Counted from the stretch's first letter, positions 12,725-24,655 are shown. The stretch is DNA of 64,000 nucleotides from Rhyzopertha dominica (GCA_025024175.1 QCXZ01000001.1:7440001-7504000); one strand, 5' to 3'. The notes: generated by a model from the sequence alone, not told the origin. Made by a program: numbers and translations.

Positions 12725-13665
12725 ACGGACAAAGTTGGATTTGGGCGAGAAGGTTTATTTAATGTTCATAATGAACATTATTGAAGTAATGCGAGTATTT
12801 ATTTGGAGGTAGAACGTAGTTTCCAAAACAGTTGGCATTGTAGAAAACTATCTAATGGGACCATATTTCTTCATTCTAAATTAACAGTAAGATTTATTTG
12901 GGTTTTCTAAGAAACGATTTGCTTGTTCTATTGGAAGAAGTACTTTTTCAAATACGAATTTCCACGTTGCTGCCATCACATTTTAATGTTGATGTGAGAG
13001 GAATCTTAATAAAGCTTTTTCTGAGAGATGGATTGGACATGGCGGTTATGTAAAGTGCCCTGCAAGATCGCCTGATTTAAATCCTATGGATTTTTTCTTT
13101 TAGGACTATCTACATGGTTTCTATAAATGATTCATGCATCCAGGGCGCTTATGGAAATTATCGATTAAATCAATTTGCCGCCTCTCAGGAAACTGACGTA
13201 CATTTGTCATCTGTCGATTTTTCAATTATTTGATATATTTTAATATGAGAAAACGCCTGGGAGTGTGTATTTTCAACCTATTCTGTGGTGTTTTGTGGGA
13301 TAATTAACTTAAAGGTTGCAGAAAACTCACATTTCGGAGCTTGATCTGCAACCTTCAACTACTATCGCCGTGCATATTGTAGCTTGGAAGCAGTTACAAA
13401 AAGGCGGCACAAAGAATTCAGAAATCAACGCCGCCCGCGTTGCATGAATCATTTATAGAAACCTGTAAAAGCTCTTGTGTATAAAACCACAGTTGATAAT
13501 GTTGAGGAACTACGATTAAGAATTGTTGAGAACTGCGAAGCAACTAAACAGAACGTTGGTCTATTAGTAAGAATTCGTGGTAATTTTCTTCGAAGTGTGC
13601 ATTTGTCTATTGACATGGAAGGAAATAATTTTGAAATGCTATTGAAAAACCTAAATTGTGCTTAA
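12725..13665 (+). pseudogene. Decayed DUF4817/DD41D-type transposase, split by a MITE
   Basis: Plus-strand remnants follow the order of insect DUF4817-type Tc1/mariner-like transposases. A piece reads REGLFNVHNEHY (about 12750-12790; family: xEGxFNxHNxHxW), then GPYFF near 12857, then ERWIGHGG and CPARSPDLNPMDFF (about 13025-13100), the third catalytic Asp region. The C-terminal block begins KALVYKTTVDNVEELRLRI and ends near NNFEML (13468-13650). Premature stops occur throughout. A 353-bp MITE (13113-13465) interrupts the gene. Removing it with one copy of the TA duplication would join the DFF motif to KALVY in frame, so the insertion split a formerly continuous reading frame. N-terminal HTH regions were not identified. 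Confidence 0.8.
13113..13465 (-). mobile_element. TA-flanked MITE, copy 1 (nested in transposase)
   Basis: A 353-bp element whose ends are inverted copies of CAGGTTTCTATAAATGATTC (the left end reads CATGGTTTC). TA dinucleotides lie on both sides (13111-13112, 13466-13467). Its body is an inverted, diverged copy of the element at 53966-54338. Shared landmarks are GCGCTTATGGAAATTATCGA near the left end and AAAAGGCGGCACAAAGAATT near the right. No coding capacity. The TIR and TA target suggest mobilisation by a Tc1/mariner-type transposase. Confidence 0.9.
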
Positions 13666-15230
13666 CTGTACTAAATTTGTAGACTTAAATACTTTTTGCA
13701 ATAAATTTGTCAAAACTGTCTTGATGTAAATACAAGCGAAAGCACATTTTGCAAATTCTTGTATAAGCTGAGCCGTGAAATTAAAATTTATAAATAATCA
13801 ACAATAAAAAGTTTTGGGTGATAATTTAAAAGACAATATGGCAGTTCAAGTCCAGTGGCACTGAAGCATTTGGTTTAAATTTGGTCAAGAAATGTGAAGA
13901 CACATATTCCACCTACGCTGTAGCATAGAGACGTACCTTTTTTTTGGTGGTGAATAACGCAAAATTTGCTTCTGAAATATTTTAAATTTGTTCTTGTCGT
14001 TTTACAAAAAGGGGTTCAATTTAGTAAAAAATATACAGTAAATGGAATACGATAAAACCCATTATCAGCTATCCATAGTTTACATAAATGTTGCTAATAT
14101 GCTGTAGTAATTTTAGACTTTATACTTCAAAATTTATTGAAAGCCCAGCCCAAATCTATATTTTTTCGTAAATTTTGAAGACATCAAGCCCTAGGACATC
14201 TTAATTCTTGAAATCAGGTGTTACCAGTTTAGCTCTGCTGCTATGATTAATCTACAAATCCTGAGGGCGACTTAGTTTTTGCACCATTTGGCACCGCAGC
14301 CAGCTCGAATGTGTATCCAGAAGAATCCAAATACTTCACGGGTGATTTTGTGCTCCAATAATCGCGGGAAAGTTATAACTGTGACATGATTCGAAGTGCG
14401 AAGTTCTGCATGTACGAAATTTTAATCGCGCCGCGGATATTTCACCGCTGGATAATCTTACGAAACGGCATCGTTTCCGCTTCCTAAACAGCTGCACAAC
14501 ATCTGATATTTAATTATTCAGTACCTACACATCTAGATCATTAGCATAGATTAATCCGATTGCGTAGAAGCAGATACTTGTTATGCACACGGATTAAATC
14601 GTTAGGTAATTCCGTAATCAAGAAAGCTAATCTGTGAGATCGGAAAAGTAACCGCATCGCTGAGTAAGATTAGGTGTATCTCTGAATCTGATTGCATATG
14701 CGTATCACTTAATGTAGCTGCTTTTAGATCATGCAACATTTGTTTATCCGCGTTGCAATTGTGCGTTTTGATGATTAGGCTGCTATTCTCTACATAAAGA
14801 AGCTTTTGTTACAGATCTAATGGTTTCTGCGAATCCTAATCAGGTTGCACTGGTTGCACGACTTTGTTTAATAGTTGCTTTGTTGATTATTTTACAGTCG
14901 AGATGTTTCAAGTGATATTATTTAAATATATTTGTTATGGGTGGGGGTCTTTAACCTCATTTTCATATGAAGCAACATTAAAGAAAGTGGCCTGTTTCGC
15001 AGCAATAATTCACATAAGAGATACAAATACGAGTAATTTAAAAATTAATTGAGTAAAGATGTAAACCGTACATACTTTTATTTACAGCTTTATCAGAAGC
15101 GGAAACATTGGTTAACAAAAATACCGGTATCGCTACAAAGTAGAATCAAAGCTTCTCAACATTTTTCTAAGTGTATGAGTATTTCACTCAAGTTTCGTAT
15201 AAGTATGAAATTTTCAAGTATTCTTCAGTA
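13666..15230. other. No gene seen; GC-richer patch 14230-14500
   Basis: AT-rich DNA with one GC-richer block at about 14230-14500 that shows no open frame of note. Possibly conserved noncoding DNA; no function can be assigned. Confidence 0.35.
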
Positions 15231-15333
15231 TAATGGACATGTATGATATTTTTTAATGGGTTTTACAGGCATGAGAAGAAATGAAAAAGTATTGCCTGTA
15301 AAACCCATTAAAAAATATCATACATGTCCATTA
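15231..15333. repeat. Perfect 41-bp inverted repeat (hairpin)
   Basis: The arms 15231-15271 and 15293-15333 are exact reverse complements over 41 bases, separated by a 21-base spacer (15272-15292). A transcript would fold into an uninterrupted 41-bp stem. There are no flanking target duplications and no coding content. The perfect match implies recent origin, gene conversion, or selection on the stem. Confidence 0.95.
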
Positions 15334-16416
15334 AAAAGTCAATTCAGGCAGTAAATAACTTTCACTGTGTATAATTCTTCAGTATGTTTCTATGAAGAAT
15401 AGTATTCTCAATTAAATAGCTTAAAACAAGCTGATTGTTTGAATGCGCTTTGCCTTACGTATTTTATCACAATTGCTTCAATGTAATGGTCATTTTCAAG
15501 GAGTATTAAAATGCTCAATTACGCAGAATTTCGAAAAAGGGCAGAAAATTGGCAAAACTATTTGAATTGATTAGGAAATCAGGCAGTAGCATACATGTCA
15601 GCAAAACACTAATGAGTATTTAAAATTAAGGGGTGCAGGGTTATATAACGAGCTGCATAATATATTTTTGATGTCTAATAAACATTTGCAACACGCTTAT
15701 TTTATACTGTTTAATCTTGTAGGTACATTATAAACTGATGGTGAGGTATCTTTGACATATTCCTTGATTGTGTTATTTACTTTCACGTCTATCCAAACAT
15801 GTCGCCTTCGGCCCAAATTTGTGCTTACATTACTGGAATTATTCAGTTTATGAAGCAATATTGAACTATTTAGGGGCTACAGGGTTTTTTTTGGGACTAA
15901 ACAGTAAACCAGTTCTACTTACGGTTACATTTGACATCGTTTTAACTTGTTGACTCGCTGATCACTTACCTGAAAGAAAACAGAAAGGAGTTATTAGATA
16001 CATTTTAAACATTGAATATTTATTACGAGACATAAAAACCACATACATTTTAAATATCTATACATTTAGTAGTTCAACAGTCTGCGATGCACCAACCCTC
16101 AGCAGTACATATGACTTATTTATTAAAAGTATTTTACGTATTATATGGCGCACTGATTACCTTTAAGGGAAAATAGTCAGGCGCAGTCAAGTCTTTAACA
16201 GACGCGTTATATTGCAAAGAGTACACTTCTTTAGATGTTTGTTCACAATGTTCTTGAGCCTCTTAGTTAGCAATTCATTATAATATTATGCTTGACACTT
16301 ATACTCTGTACGACGATAGCACCAAACGGCTCGTCCATATAGTGATAAGGCTATTCGAAACGGAGTTTTCTTCCGTTCTCATGTCAAATGCACCTGCTTT
16401 TTATTACATAATATAA
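15334..16416. other. No gene seen; contains a short dispersed repeat
   Basis: Bases 15341-15380 resemble the first ~40 bases of the window (shared TTCAGGC...TAACTTTCACTGT...TATAATT), which suggests a dispersed repeat family. Nothing else is recognisable. Confidence 0.4.
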
Positions 16417-16605
16417 TTTGACATTCAGGACTTTCACCAGATGGAAATGAACTCAAATAACACACAAAAGACAGTCTCAAGCACAGGAGATGTTTTATTC
16501 GAATTCGCGGAGATGCCACTAGGTGTTATGAATGCGCCATCCGTCTTTCAAAGTGTGGTGGACAATATTCTTCTCGGAATTAAAAACGCAACCTATTAGT
16601 GTCTG
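16417..16605 (+). pseudogene. Gypsy-type LTR retrotransposon RT fragment
   Basis: One open segment translates to a piece of Ty3/gypsy reverse transcriptase. It contains DFHQMEMN (family: GFHQIxMxxxxxxKTAFST), then FEFAEMPLGVMNAPSVFQ (family: YEFxRMPFGLxNAPATFQ) and VVDNIL. It ends in stops before the expected YLDD active-site block. No LTRs, gag or integrase were found nearby, so this is an isolated fragment of about 60 codons. Confidence 0.8.
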
Positions 16606-18753
16606 CATTAAAATGAGGCTCAATGGATTCCGAATAAAAGAGGTAAAAGGGTGTAATTTGGGGGGTCAAAAATAAGATTAAAGGATGCCTTGCAAGTATA
16701 ACCAACAGGTTCTGCTAACCGGTGCATTAAAAATAACCATCATTTAAGTAAAAAAATATTATCAATGTCACATTGAAAAAAGAAACCTTTTGGAACATTT
16801 GGAAATTAGAATTTTACATCAGAAAAAATATTTGGCATATACGCAAAAAAAATCCTATGTCCAGTACGTGAAATCATAAAGCCAGATATTTGTACTACTA
16901 AATTTAACAACCTTTGTAAAAATAAGCGATGTGGGCAAAATTCAGGAACTCTGCACATTATGAGCTCTTTGAAAATGAGAGTTAGGTCGAAATATCGTAA
17001 GAGGCATTGTGATAAAACGTTCAGTGCAAACAAGCAGCTTACTTCAAAGCTATTAAATTAATTTTCACAATAATTTTTTGTGAAAAATACACGACAGAAA
17101 TAAATTGTGTTGATATGATGTTCAAATAGCCACCATGTTAAAAATAAGAAGCATTTACCATTTCGCCTCATTTTACCAAAATTTTTGTGGGCAATATTTT
17201 TTTTATAATTTGGTTATCTTGACGAGGTTGTTCTGAAGTTAAAGTATTCAAGTACTAACTTTAGAAAATGCATCTCATTTTGTTATATTATGTTATCATG
17301 AGTAACAGTGAACCAGCAATTATTGGGAGTGTTAGTATGACGATTAAGTAAAAATTTAATTGAAATTTAGTAAAAGATGTATCTGTTATCGAATCGGAAT
17401 TTACTATATTTCTGTTGTTTTGAATTAAATAATTAAGGGAAAAAAATGAAGCATCCTAAAACTTTTCAAAAAACTGTTGGAACTTATGGTTACTCTTTCC
17501 AAATTTTTTCAGGAAATACAGACTGGCACTGTATAAGATTCTAAACTGCAAGCCAAACACCCCAAAGGGTCTTCTAAGCCATTATTTATGGTAACATTAC
17601 GAATTCACTAACAACACTATATAATCTTCGTAACGTAGCTTCATGAAAGTCAGGCCCATAGTATCAAATAACGTTGTATGGATCTGCTAGATATCGACCT
17701 TTTGTCTAAACTGAAATAATTTTGATTGTCTCCATCTGTGGTTGGCCCATTCGATTAAGTTATTATAGCGCGCCAAAGCTCGGACTTAGACGTAATAATA
17801 AAATTTGCTGTTTATAAATCAGAAATTTGTACGATGATATGTTCCACGAAGGGGAAATTTAGCAATAAATACGGAAACGCTTCTGCTTTTAAAGTCCTAT
17901 CAAAAAATCAATCCTACGGTCTAATGCAAAGTATAGCCAGCGCGAAACCCATTAGCTACCCCCAGGTTATGCGATACTGGCCCTCGAACTAACCAACAAC
18001 ACGCCCGTTTGGGTTAAATCCACCCCCACATCGCGTAGGTGTTGAATTTCTCCTAGCCAAGGCAGCGATTTAAAGTGGCTGCAAATTACACTGCGAGAGA
18101 GCGACTGTAAAAACGTTCGGCCTAAATTAAGCTCAAATGAGAATTTCCCAGTTTTTAATGAGGGAAATACCCGTCTGCATTCACCCCCGAGCTACCACGT
18201 GTACAATACAGGAATGCCAGAGCGGGAATGGCGCGACTTAATGAGATTGCACGGCAAGAAGCAAGCCTGCACTTTGGGGTTTGTTTAGTTACTAATTGCA
18301 AATTTTCGTGCGTGGTAGAGTTTGGTCTAATAACTTGTATGTGGGCTTTTGAGAACATAACAAAGTAGACGCGGGCTCTTAGAGGAAGTTTTCGTTTGCA
18401 TTTACCTGATTGCAAAGTTTTCTGTTTGAACGAAGCTTGAAAGATTCCTTTTCAGGATAACAAGTTTGCGATGTCTGGTTTGGTGGGAGTTAGCTACACT
18501 TTAGAAGGCTGCGTTAAAGTGGAAAGAATAAAATTCAACCGTATAGGCCTTATAGATAGAATATTCCACTGTATTACCAGCCTCCCTCTAGAAGGCGGAA
18601 GGCAGGTTGGATTAGAAGTTAATATTATAGAGAAATTAGCGACCCATACCGGTTTCACAAGGGTAATAGAGCATACTGTACCTACAACAAGTCCAGTCGT
18701 CACCTCCATTCGCTATAAAAATCTGTTTATCATAGGAGTACGCTCGACTTATA
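16606..18753. other. No supported gene; GC-richer patches 17900-18420
   Basis: Mostly AT-rich. The segment 17900-18420 is GC-richer, and a 96-codon plus-strand frame covers 18471-18761. The frame matches nothing I know and runs into the neighbouring transposon end, so I do not call it a gene. Confidence 0.35.
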
Positions 18754-19305
18754 CAGGGTGAGTCAGTTTTTTGTAGACAAACTTTAACAGAAGATAGAAC
18801 ACATGTTTTTAAAAAGAAAAGTTCCTATAAACATATGTCGTAGAAGGCTTCGTTTCTGAGATACAGGGTGTTGAAAATAATTTCTTTTTCTCGAATTTTC
18901 ATTATAACTTACAAACGAATGCTAAGATTTTTTCATGTTTGGGGGATAATGCTTATTAATTAAGGCGCATAAAACAAGCGATAATAATGTTCAAAAGTTT
19001 GCACAGTGGCGGAGTGGAGGGGGTGCTCAACCCCTTTCTTAAACAGAACTTCTACGCCAATGACTATTTGTAAACATAACTGTTATTTTCATTATCTACA
19101 TACATTTTAACAAAAGTAATGTCCCTTCTTCTGTTTCGAAAATCCTATGCATTTCCGAGTTANTTTGATGTGTTAGAGTTTGATGTATTAAATTAAGTAA
19201 TTTATTTATTATCAATTATCAGCTAAATATTTAATTTTTTCAACGAAACCTCTTCTTATTCTTTATCTCTTTCCAATGGAATCAAAATAAATGTTTGTTA
19301 TATCA
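18754..19305 (+). repeat. Left terminal inverted repeat of DD41D element
   Basis: Reverse-complement match to 20831-21423. Shared landmarks are GGCGGAGTGGAGGGGGTGCT, TTGGGGGATAATGC and CTTTATCTCTTTCCAATG. It lacks about 50 bases present in the right arm near 20890-20940. Confidence 0.93.
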
Positions 19306-19574
19306 AGCGTTAATCAAATACAAGAGTTTTATAAGTCGAAACGTGTACATTAATTTTAACATTCCTTATTTATTTTGTGCTGTGTAAATACTAATGTACC
19401 GCAACAAAATTAAAAAAAAACATTGAATGAATATTGATGTTAATCTTTATGAAAAATTTTTTTGAATTTATAACAATACATATGTAATTTACAATTGTGC
19501 AATATATCGTAAGCAATAATGATTTATAAATAACAATTACAACAATTAATAACAATAATACTAGTATACTAAAA

Positions 19575-20639
19575 TTAGACACTTTGTTCAAAATGTAAAC
19601 CGTTCTTTTCAATACACATTTCACAGCGACGTACAATAGAACGTTTTAAGTTAACTAAATGATGCACCCTTATTTCATTGCAAGCATCTCTGATGCGGTT
19701 GTGAAGCTCATCAAGTGTATTAACCGGATTGGTATACACTTTTTCCTTAATAAATCCCCACACAAAAAAGTCAAGTGGCGTTAAATCGGGGGATCTGGGA
19801 GGGCACGCCGCTGGACCTCCACGACCTATCCACCTCCCCGGATAGTTATTGTTTAGCCAATTTCTTACATTTCTGCCACAATGGGCCGGGCACCCATCAA
19901 GCTGAATCCAAGACTGTCCTCTTAAATTCAAGGGAATGTCTTCCCACATATTAGCATGCTCTTCTTCAAAGAATTGTAGGAAATTTTCTGAATTTACACA
20001 TTGCGGCAAGAAATAAGGTCCAAACACGTGGTTGCCGTAAATTCCAATCCAGACATTTGTACTAAATTCATGTTGAAAACTTCTTGGTCGAATGGCATGT
20101 GGGTTTTCATGTGCCCATACATGCAGATTGTGAAAATTTACTATACAACGACGAGTAAAACATTCATCAGTCCACAGTATGTTGAATAAGAAATCTCTAT
20201 TATTTTGAATGGAGTTAAGCACCCACTTACAATAATTTAATCTTCGTTCGGCGTCACCTGGACATAAACCTTGAACAGGTTGAAAATGATATGGGCGTCT
20301 GTGATCCCGTTTTAAAACCTGGCAAATTTTACTTTGGGAAATACCAAGAGCAACAGCAGTACGTCGAGTACTTGCCGTTGGATTCCTATTAAATTCACGT
20401 AATATAGCCTCTTCAATTCTATCTCGTCCACGGTTGTTCTGTCGGTCCCCATGTATTGTCTTTTCTAAACCCTGGTCAGCAAATCGACGGTGCATACTAA
20501 CAAAAACGGAATGGTGAGGTTGCCGTCTACTTGGAAATCTTCTTCGATACTCCCTAGCTGCATATCTTGAATTCCCATTTGCAAACCCATAAATAAAATG
20601 AATGCCGGTTTGTTCGCTATTTGTAAATGTAAACGGCAT
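19575..20639 (-). CDS. DD41D transposase with N-terminal DUF4817-type HTH
   Basis: A 354-residue protein expected to cut and paste its own TIR-bounded element at TA sites in the nucleus. Residues ~10-60 (HFIYGFANGNSRYAAREYRR) match the DUF4817 helix-turn-helix. A second HTH lies near 75-112 (TRRTAVALGISQSKICQVLK). The catalytic DDE_3-type core has WTDE with D158, QLDG with D248 and PLDFF with D290. The 41 residues between the second and third Asp define DD41D. Length is normal for the family and there are no internal stops. The ATG at 20639 is chosen because it directly precedes the HTH. It is the only gene between the long TIRs at 18754-21423. Confidence 0.92.
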   Translation of the reverse strand: MPFTFTNSEQTGIHFIYGFANGNSRYAAREYRRRFPSRRQPHHSVFVSMHRRFADQGLEKTIHGDRQNNRGRDRIEEAILREFNRNPTASTRRTAVALGISQSKICQVLKRDHRRPYHFQPVQGLCPGDAERRLNYCKWVLNSIQNNRDFLFNILWTDECFTRRCIVNFHNLHVWAHENPHAIRPRSFQHEFSTNVWIGIYGNHVFGPYFLPQCVNSENFLQFFEEEHANMWEDIPLNLRGQSWIQLDGCPAHCGRNVRNWLNNNYPGRWIGRGGPAACPPRSPDLTPLDFFVWGFIKEKVYTNPVNTLDELHNRIRDACNEIRVHHLVNLKRSIVRRCEMCIEKNGLHFEQSV

Positions 20640-20830
20640 CTTACACTAATTAGAAGCTGGCAAATCAAATGAAATAATTTTTAAACTTAAAAAATTTATA
20701 CAGTGAAAATATTCAAGATGAAGCGATAGTGTTTGTGGATAAACAAGTCAAACTGTCATTTCAAAATACGACATTTAATACTTATTGTTTTCCAAGAAGT
20801 ATCATACTTTGTTGCAATTTGAGTATGGCA

Positions 20831-21423
20831 TGATATAACAAATATTTATTTTGACTACATTGGAAAGAGATAAAGAATAAGAGATTTCGGCTTTTTAGAA
20901 TCCTTAACACGCCATATTTGGGTAGTTTTCGTCGAAAGAATTAAATATTTAGCTGATAATTGATAATAAATAAATTACTTAATTTAATACATCAAACTCT
21001 AACACATCAAAATAACTCGGAAATGCATAGGATTTTCGAAACAGAAGAAGGGACATTACTTTTGTTAAAATGTATGTAGATAATGAAAATAACAGTTTTT
21101 TTTTACAAATAGTCATTAGCGTAGAAGTTCTGCTTAAGAAAGGGGTTGAGCACCCCCTCCACTCCGCCACTGTGCAAATTTTTGAACATTATTATCGCTT
21201 GTTTTATGCGCCTTAATTAATAAGCATTATCCCCCAAACATGAAAAAAATCTTAGCATTCGTTTATAAGTTATAATGAAAATTCGAGAAAAAGATATTAT
21301 TTTCAACACCCTGTATCTCAGAAACGAAGCCTTCTACGACATATATTTATAGGAACTTTTCTTTGTAAAACCCTGTGTTCTATCTTCTGTTAACGTTTGT
21401 GTACAAAAAATTGACTCACCCTG
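20831..21423 (-). repeat. Right terminal inverted repeat of DD41D element
   Basis: Inverted partner of 18754-19305. It ends TTGACTCACCCTG followed by TA. At about 593 bp it is the longer arm. Confidence 0.93.
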
Positions 21424-21425
21424 TA

Positions 21426-21560
21426 TAGAAACAGCGGGCGGCAGCGGAAGGTGCGGCGCGGCGCGGATGTGATCACATCAAGCAGTACAGCCATCGGTGT
21501 GAGAAACGCGCTTGAATTTATTTTCGCGCGCGTTAATTTTTTTGCGATAACTCCTAAGAT
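21426..21560. promoter_or_regulatory. CpG-rich patch beside transposon, possible regulatory DNA
   Basis: Immediately next to the transposon end lies a CpG-dense stretch (GGCGGCAGCGGAAGG, GCGGCGCGGCGCGG), then a perfect 14-bp palindrome GATGTGATCACATC near 21465-21478 and later a CGCGCGCG run. This is striking in otherwise AT-rich DNA. A TATAAAA at 18713 lies just upstream of the pre-insertion junction. Promoter function is only a guess. Confidence 0.25.
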
Positions 21561-24326
21561 ATTGCGAGAATTACAGTGTGGATGACACCATGTCATCTAG
21601 TGGCAATACGGCATCGTCCACTCGTCTCAGACTCTGGAAGGCCAGATCTATGCCATGTTGTTTGCGTTGAGACCATAGCAGTGCTGAGGAGGCTTTATAA
21701 GCCGAAACAGCTGTCCACGGATTGTTTTGACGCAGGCGACATGGCATAGACGTAATTATTACCCTAAGATATACATTTAAATTGTGCATGTGCATGAAAT
21801 GCTTAAGGTAATTAACGTTTTGAGGTTGGTAAGGATTATTACTGTAGGTTTCCAGTTACTGCATTGTACGTGATCATTATTTAAAAAACAGAATGGGTAT
21901 AGTAAGCTGTCTTTAAAAGATAGATATATGCCATCTCAAACTAAATTGTAGATCTATAAAAGAAGAATATCCCACCATGCATTGTTTTGTTATGCTTAAG
22001 AAGTTTTAGCTAGCAACGTTCCTCTTGAATCATTATATATTGGTGAAAACCCCATAAAAATCCGTCTTTTTCATTTGAAAAATATTACAATAGCAGTTCG
22101 TTCAAGAAAGGTTCAAATTTATTTACTGAATTAAAGTCAAAAACACCAACAAATATAATCTGATACTACGCAGATGTACGAAATATATCTAATATTTAAT
22201 ACATCTGTGTAAAATAAGGTTATTATAGCCCCTTTCAGAAGCACTAATTGTTTTAAAAATTCACCTCTCACATAACTGATTTATTTGGAAAATTACAATA
22301 ATTGTACCCAAAGTGCAAATTAATAAATCTTCGTTTGATTGAAAAATAAATCGAGACTGGCCTTTTGTTTAGATTCGTTTAATTCATTTTGGATCTATCG
22401 TTTTATTATTCTATCTATCTCTGTTATATTTACGAGTATATTAAAATTTAATTAAAAATTCTGGAGTTTGTAATGTTATCATACATGTTACACTTACATA
22501 ACTAATTTAATTTATATTTGATATGCTACCAATGTTGTACGTAAAATGATGTAGGTATGTGTGCTTATTTGTGTTTAAGATTTATAAGTAGGTAGATATA
22601 ATATTTTTTTAAGTTGTCATTTCTAACAAAAATGCAATCTATTCTTAGAAAAAATAGATCACCAAAGCTAGAATAATCAGAAGTTTACAGCTGATCAAAC
22701 GATTGTCATAGTTGGCGAGTGAGATCAAGTTTCTTACTCCTTTATGTACCACAAAGATTGAAGCAGCTTTCTTTATTTTACAAACAGAACTGACTTCTGT
22801 AAACTGATTTTTTAATAAGAAATTCTATCACATAAAAGATTGTTTGACTGTTTGTATTGTATTATTCTTCTATATACTAAGGCAAAAAGTTTAAAAATTT
22901 GTTACTTTACTAATTTTACTTCTATATAAATGTACCAATATTGGGACCAGGGTTTGTTGTAAAAACTGGCTGATAACTTCAGGCTACAATAAGATTATAT
23001 TGAGAAATTGTTAAGAGTACTCATGATTATTATTATTCTCATGAGTTAGACCTATATAGTTTAAATTTTGCTAAAAGCCTGATGGTTTTTAGTATCAAGG
23101 GGAAGTTTAAAAGTGCTATAATTATAAGTATATGATAACGTATTGATAAATAGGTGGCATTTTAGTTTTTCAGAAGTGGCATTATAAATTGCACGTCAAA
23201 AGCTATATTAAAAAAATTTCCTAATATTTATTCAGTCTCCATTGGATGCAACATGCTAATTTTAGCAGTACTTCAGACTGGATTGAACACTTGTTATACA
23301 TTAACAGTTCCGACAATAGAAAAAAACGCGATTGGTACCAATGGACAAAAAATAATCATGTGTGGATTCTAAATTCTTTCAATTTCACTGAAATCTACAG
23401 CTGATAACCTTTTGTCCATCCCAAATAGAAAAAGGGTTTGAATGGGCGCAAGTTTTCTTCCGATTGCGGGAGCTTAGAAAGCTGGATGGCAAATCAGGAA
23501 AATTATTTTTTAAAGGCTCAGTTTAGCGAGGTTATGTTGAGTAATAAAAAGATTTCTTTAAAAATTTTTATTCCTATATGTAAACCTATCTGAAATAGAA
23601 AATAAGTGAGGTGAAATAGTGGTAATGCAGATCTTTATAAAGATTCAAGTTGAAAATTAATTAGTTTAGTACTTATATCATAGAAACAGTACGAAATAAC
23701 ACATTCCTGTGTTAGTAAGTTTTAGAATAGTATTGAACTGTGGGGATTAATATTGATTCTGGATAGTTCCTAATGTTACGATAAAGCTATTGCGTACTTT
23801 ATTTTTCGGGCAACAAACACACTCAACGTAAACAAAATAAATGAATATTCATTGGCAGCAATAAATTACATTACCTACGATTTTTCTAGCTCGGTATACT
23901 ATCCTTGCACTGGACATAAATTTCCACATTGTCTTGTATCCCGACTAACAACCTCGAACAAAACACAATGCGCCATACTAGCGCTATGTGCCATGTAGTA
24001 AATCGTGAACTGGGTTGGTTGTTAGCTCACGCATTAAAAATTCTTATCAGCAATGTTATTATTCAGCACAGATAAACTATCCAAATATTTATTCAATTAT
24101 TAATGTTAGCAGCTTCGCCAATTGCTTGACATTGGTAATGATAGTAATGGCGATTTAATTGTTTAATGATGACCCGAAAGAGTTGCGCTAATTGAATAGA
24201 TTGTATGTAATTTTTATCAAATTGATTGAATTTCATATAAAGTGAGAACGTACGAAACAGACTTAAAAGTTTACGTGGGTATATAACCAAGTCGTAGCAT
24301 ACGACGCGCATACGTTTTTTGGATCT
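21561..24326. other. AT-rich DNA without recognisable genes
   Basis: No family match, RNA gene or bounded element seen on either strand over about 2.8 kb. Confidence 0.4.
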
Positions 24327-24655
24327 TCATATACTGTACTGTTTCTGATATTGTAACCCCTTGAGATCCGATTTTTTGTATAGGGTGTAAAAAAATATTT
24401 GAAAAAATCTGTTTCTACTCGTTGTCTCTGTAAAGAGTTTTATACACAAGGCCTTATCCCAAAATAATCTAACTTTTGGAAATTTTAGACAACCGATCGC
24501 AATGCGCAATCCAAATAGGCTTTTTATTTCGACTGCATTTGTTGGTTTGAAATTAACGTTGTTTTGGTGCGCAAAAATGTTAGTGAAGCTTGTCATTTTT
24601 TCAAACTCTGCATCNTTTATGTATTTGTGAAGATATTCTAAAGGACTTAGTACGT
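24327..24655 (-). pseudogene. piggyBac-like transposase fragment
   Basis: The minus-strand translation resembles the N-terminal part of the DDE_Tnp_1_7 domain of piggyBac transposases: SPLEYLHKYI (family: xPxEYFxxFF), TNIFAHQNNVNF, EIKSLFGLRIAIGCLKFP (family: ExxxFxGxxxxMGxxxxP), a LFWDK piece and SRNRFFQI (family: MSRNRFexI). The open stretch is about 100 codons, then decays. The catalytic Asp blocks are absent and no TTAA-flanked ends were found, so it is a truncated relic. Confidence 0.75.

Larger units (their letters stand above)
18754..21423 (-). mobile_element. DD41D Tc1/mariner-like transposon with long TIRs
   Basis: A 2670-bp element beginning CAGGGTGAGTCAGTTTTTTG and ending with its inverse, inserted at TA (18752-18753 and 21424-21425). 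The terminal inverted repeats are unusually long: about 18754-19305 on the left and 20831-21423 on the right, with one ~50-bp indel and scattered mismatches between them. Between the arms lies one uninterrupted minus-strand transposase ORF (19575-20639). Both ends and the ORF are present, so this copy may be or recently have been autonomous. Arm divergence argues against a very recent insertion. Confidence 0.93.

Noticed and set aside
18471..18761. 96-codon plus-strand ORF
   Set aside because: Runs into the transposon end at 18754 and is mirrored by an open frame on the other strand; no family match.
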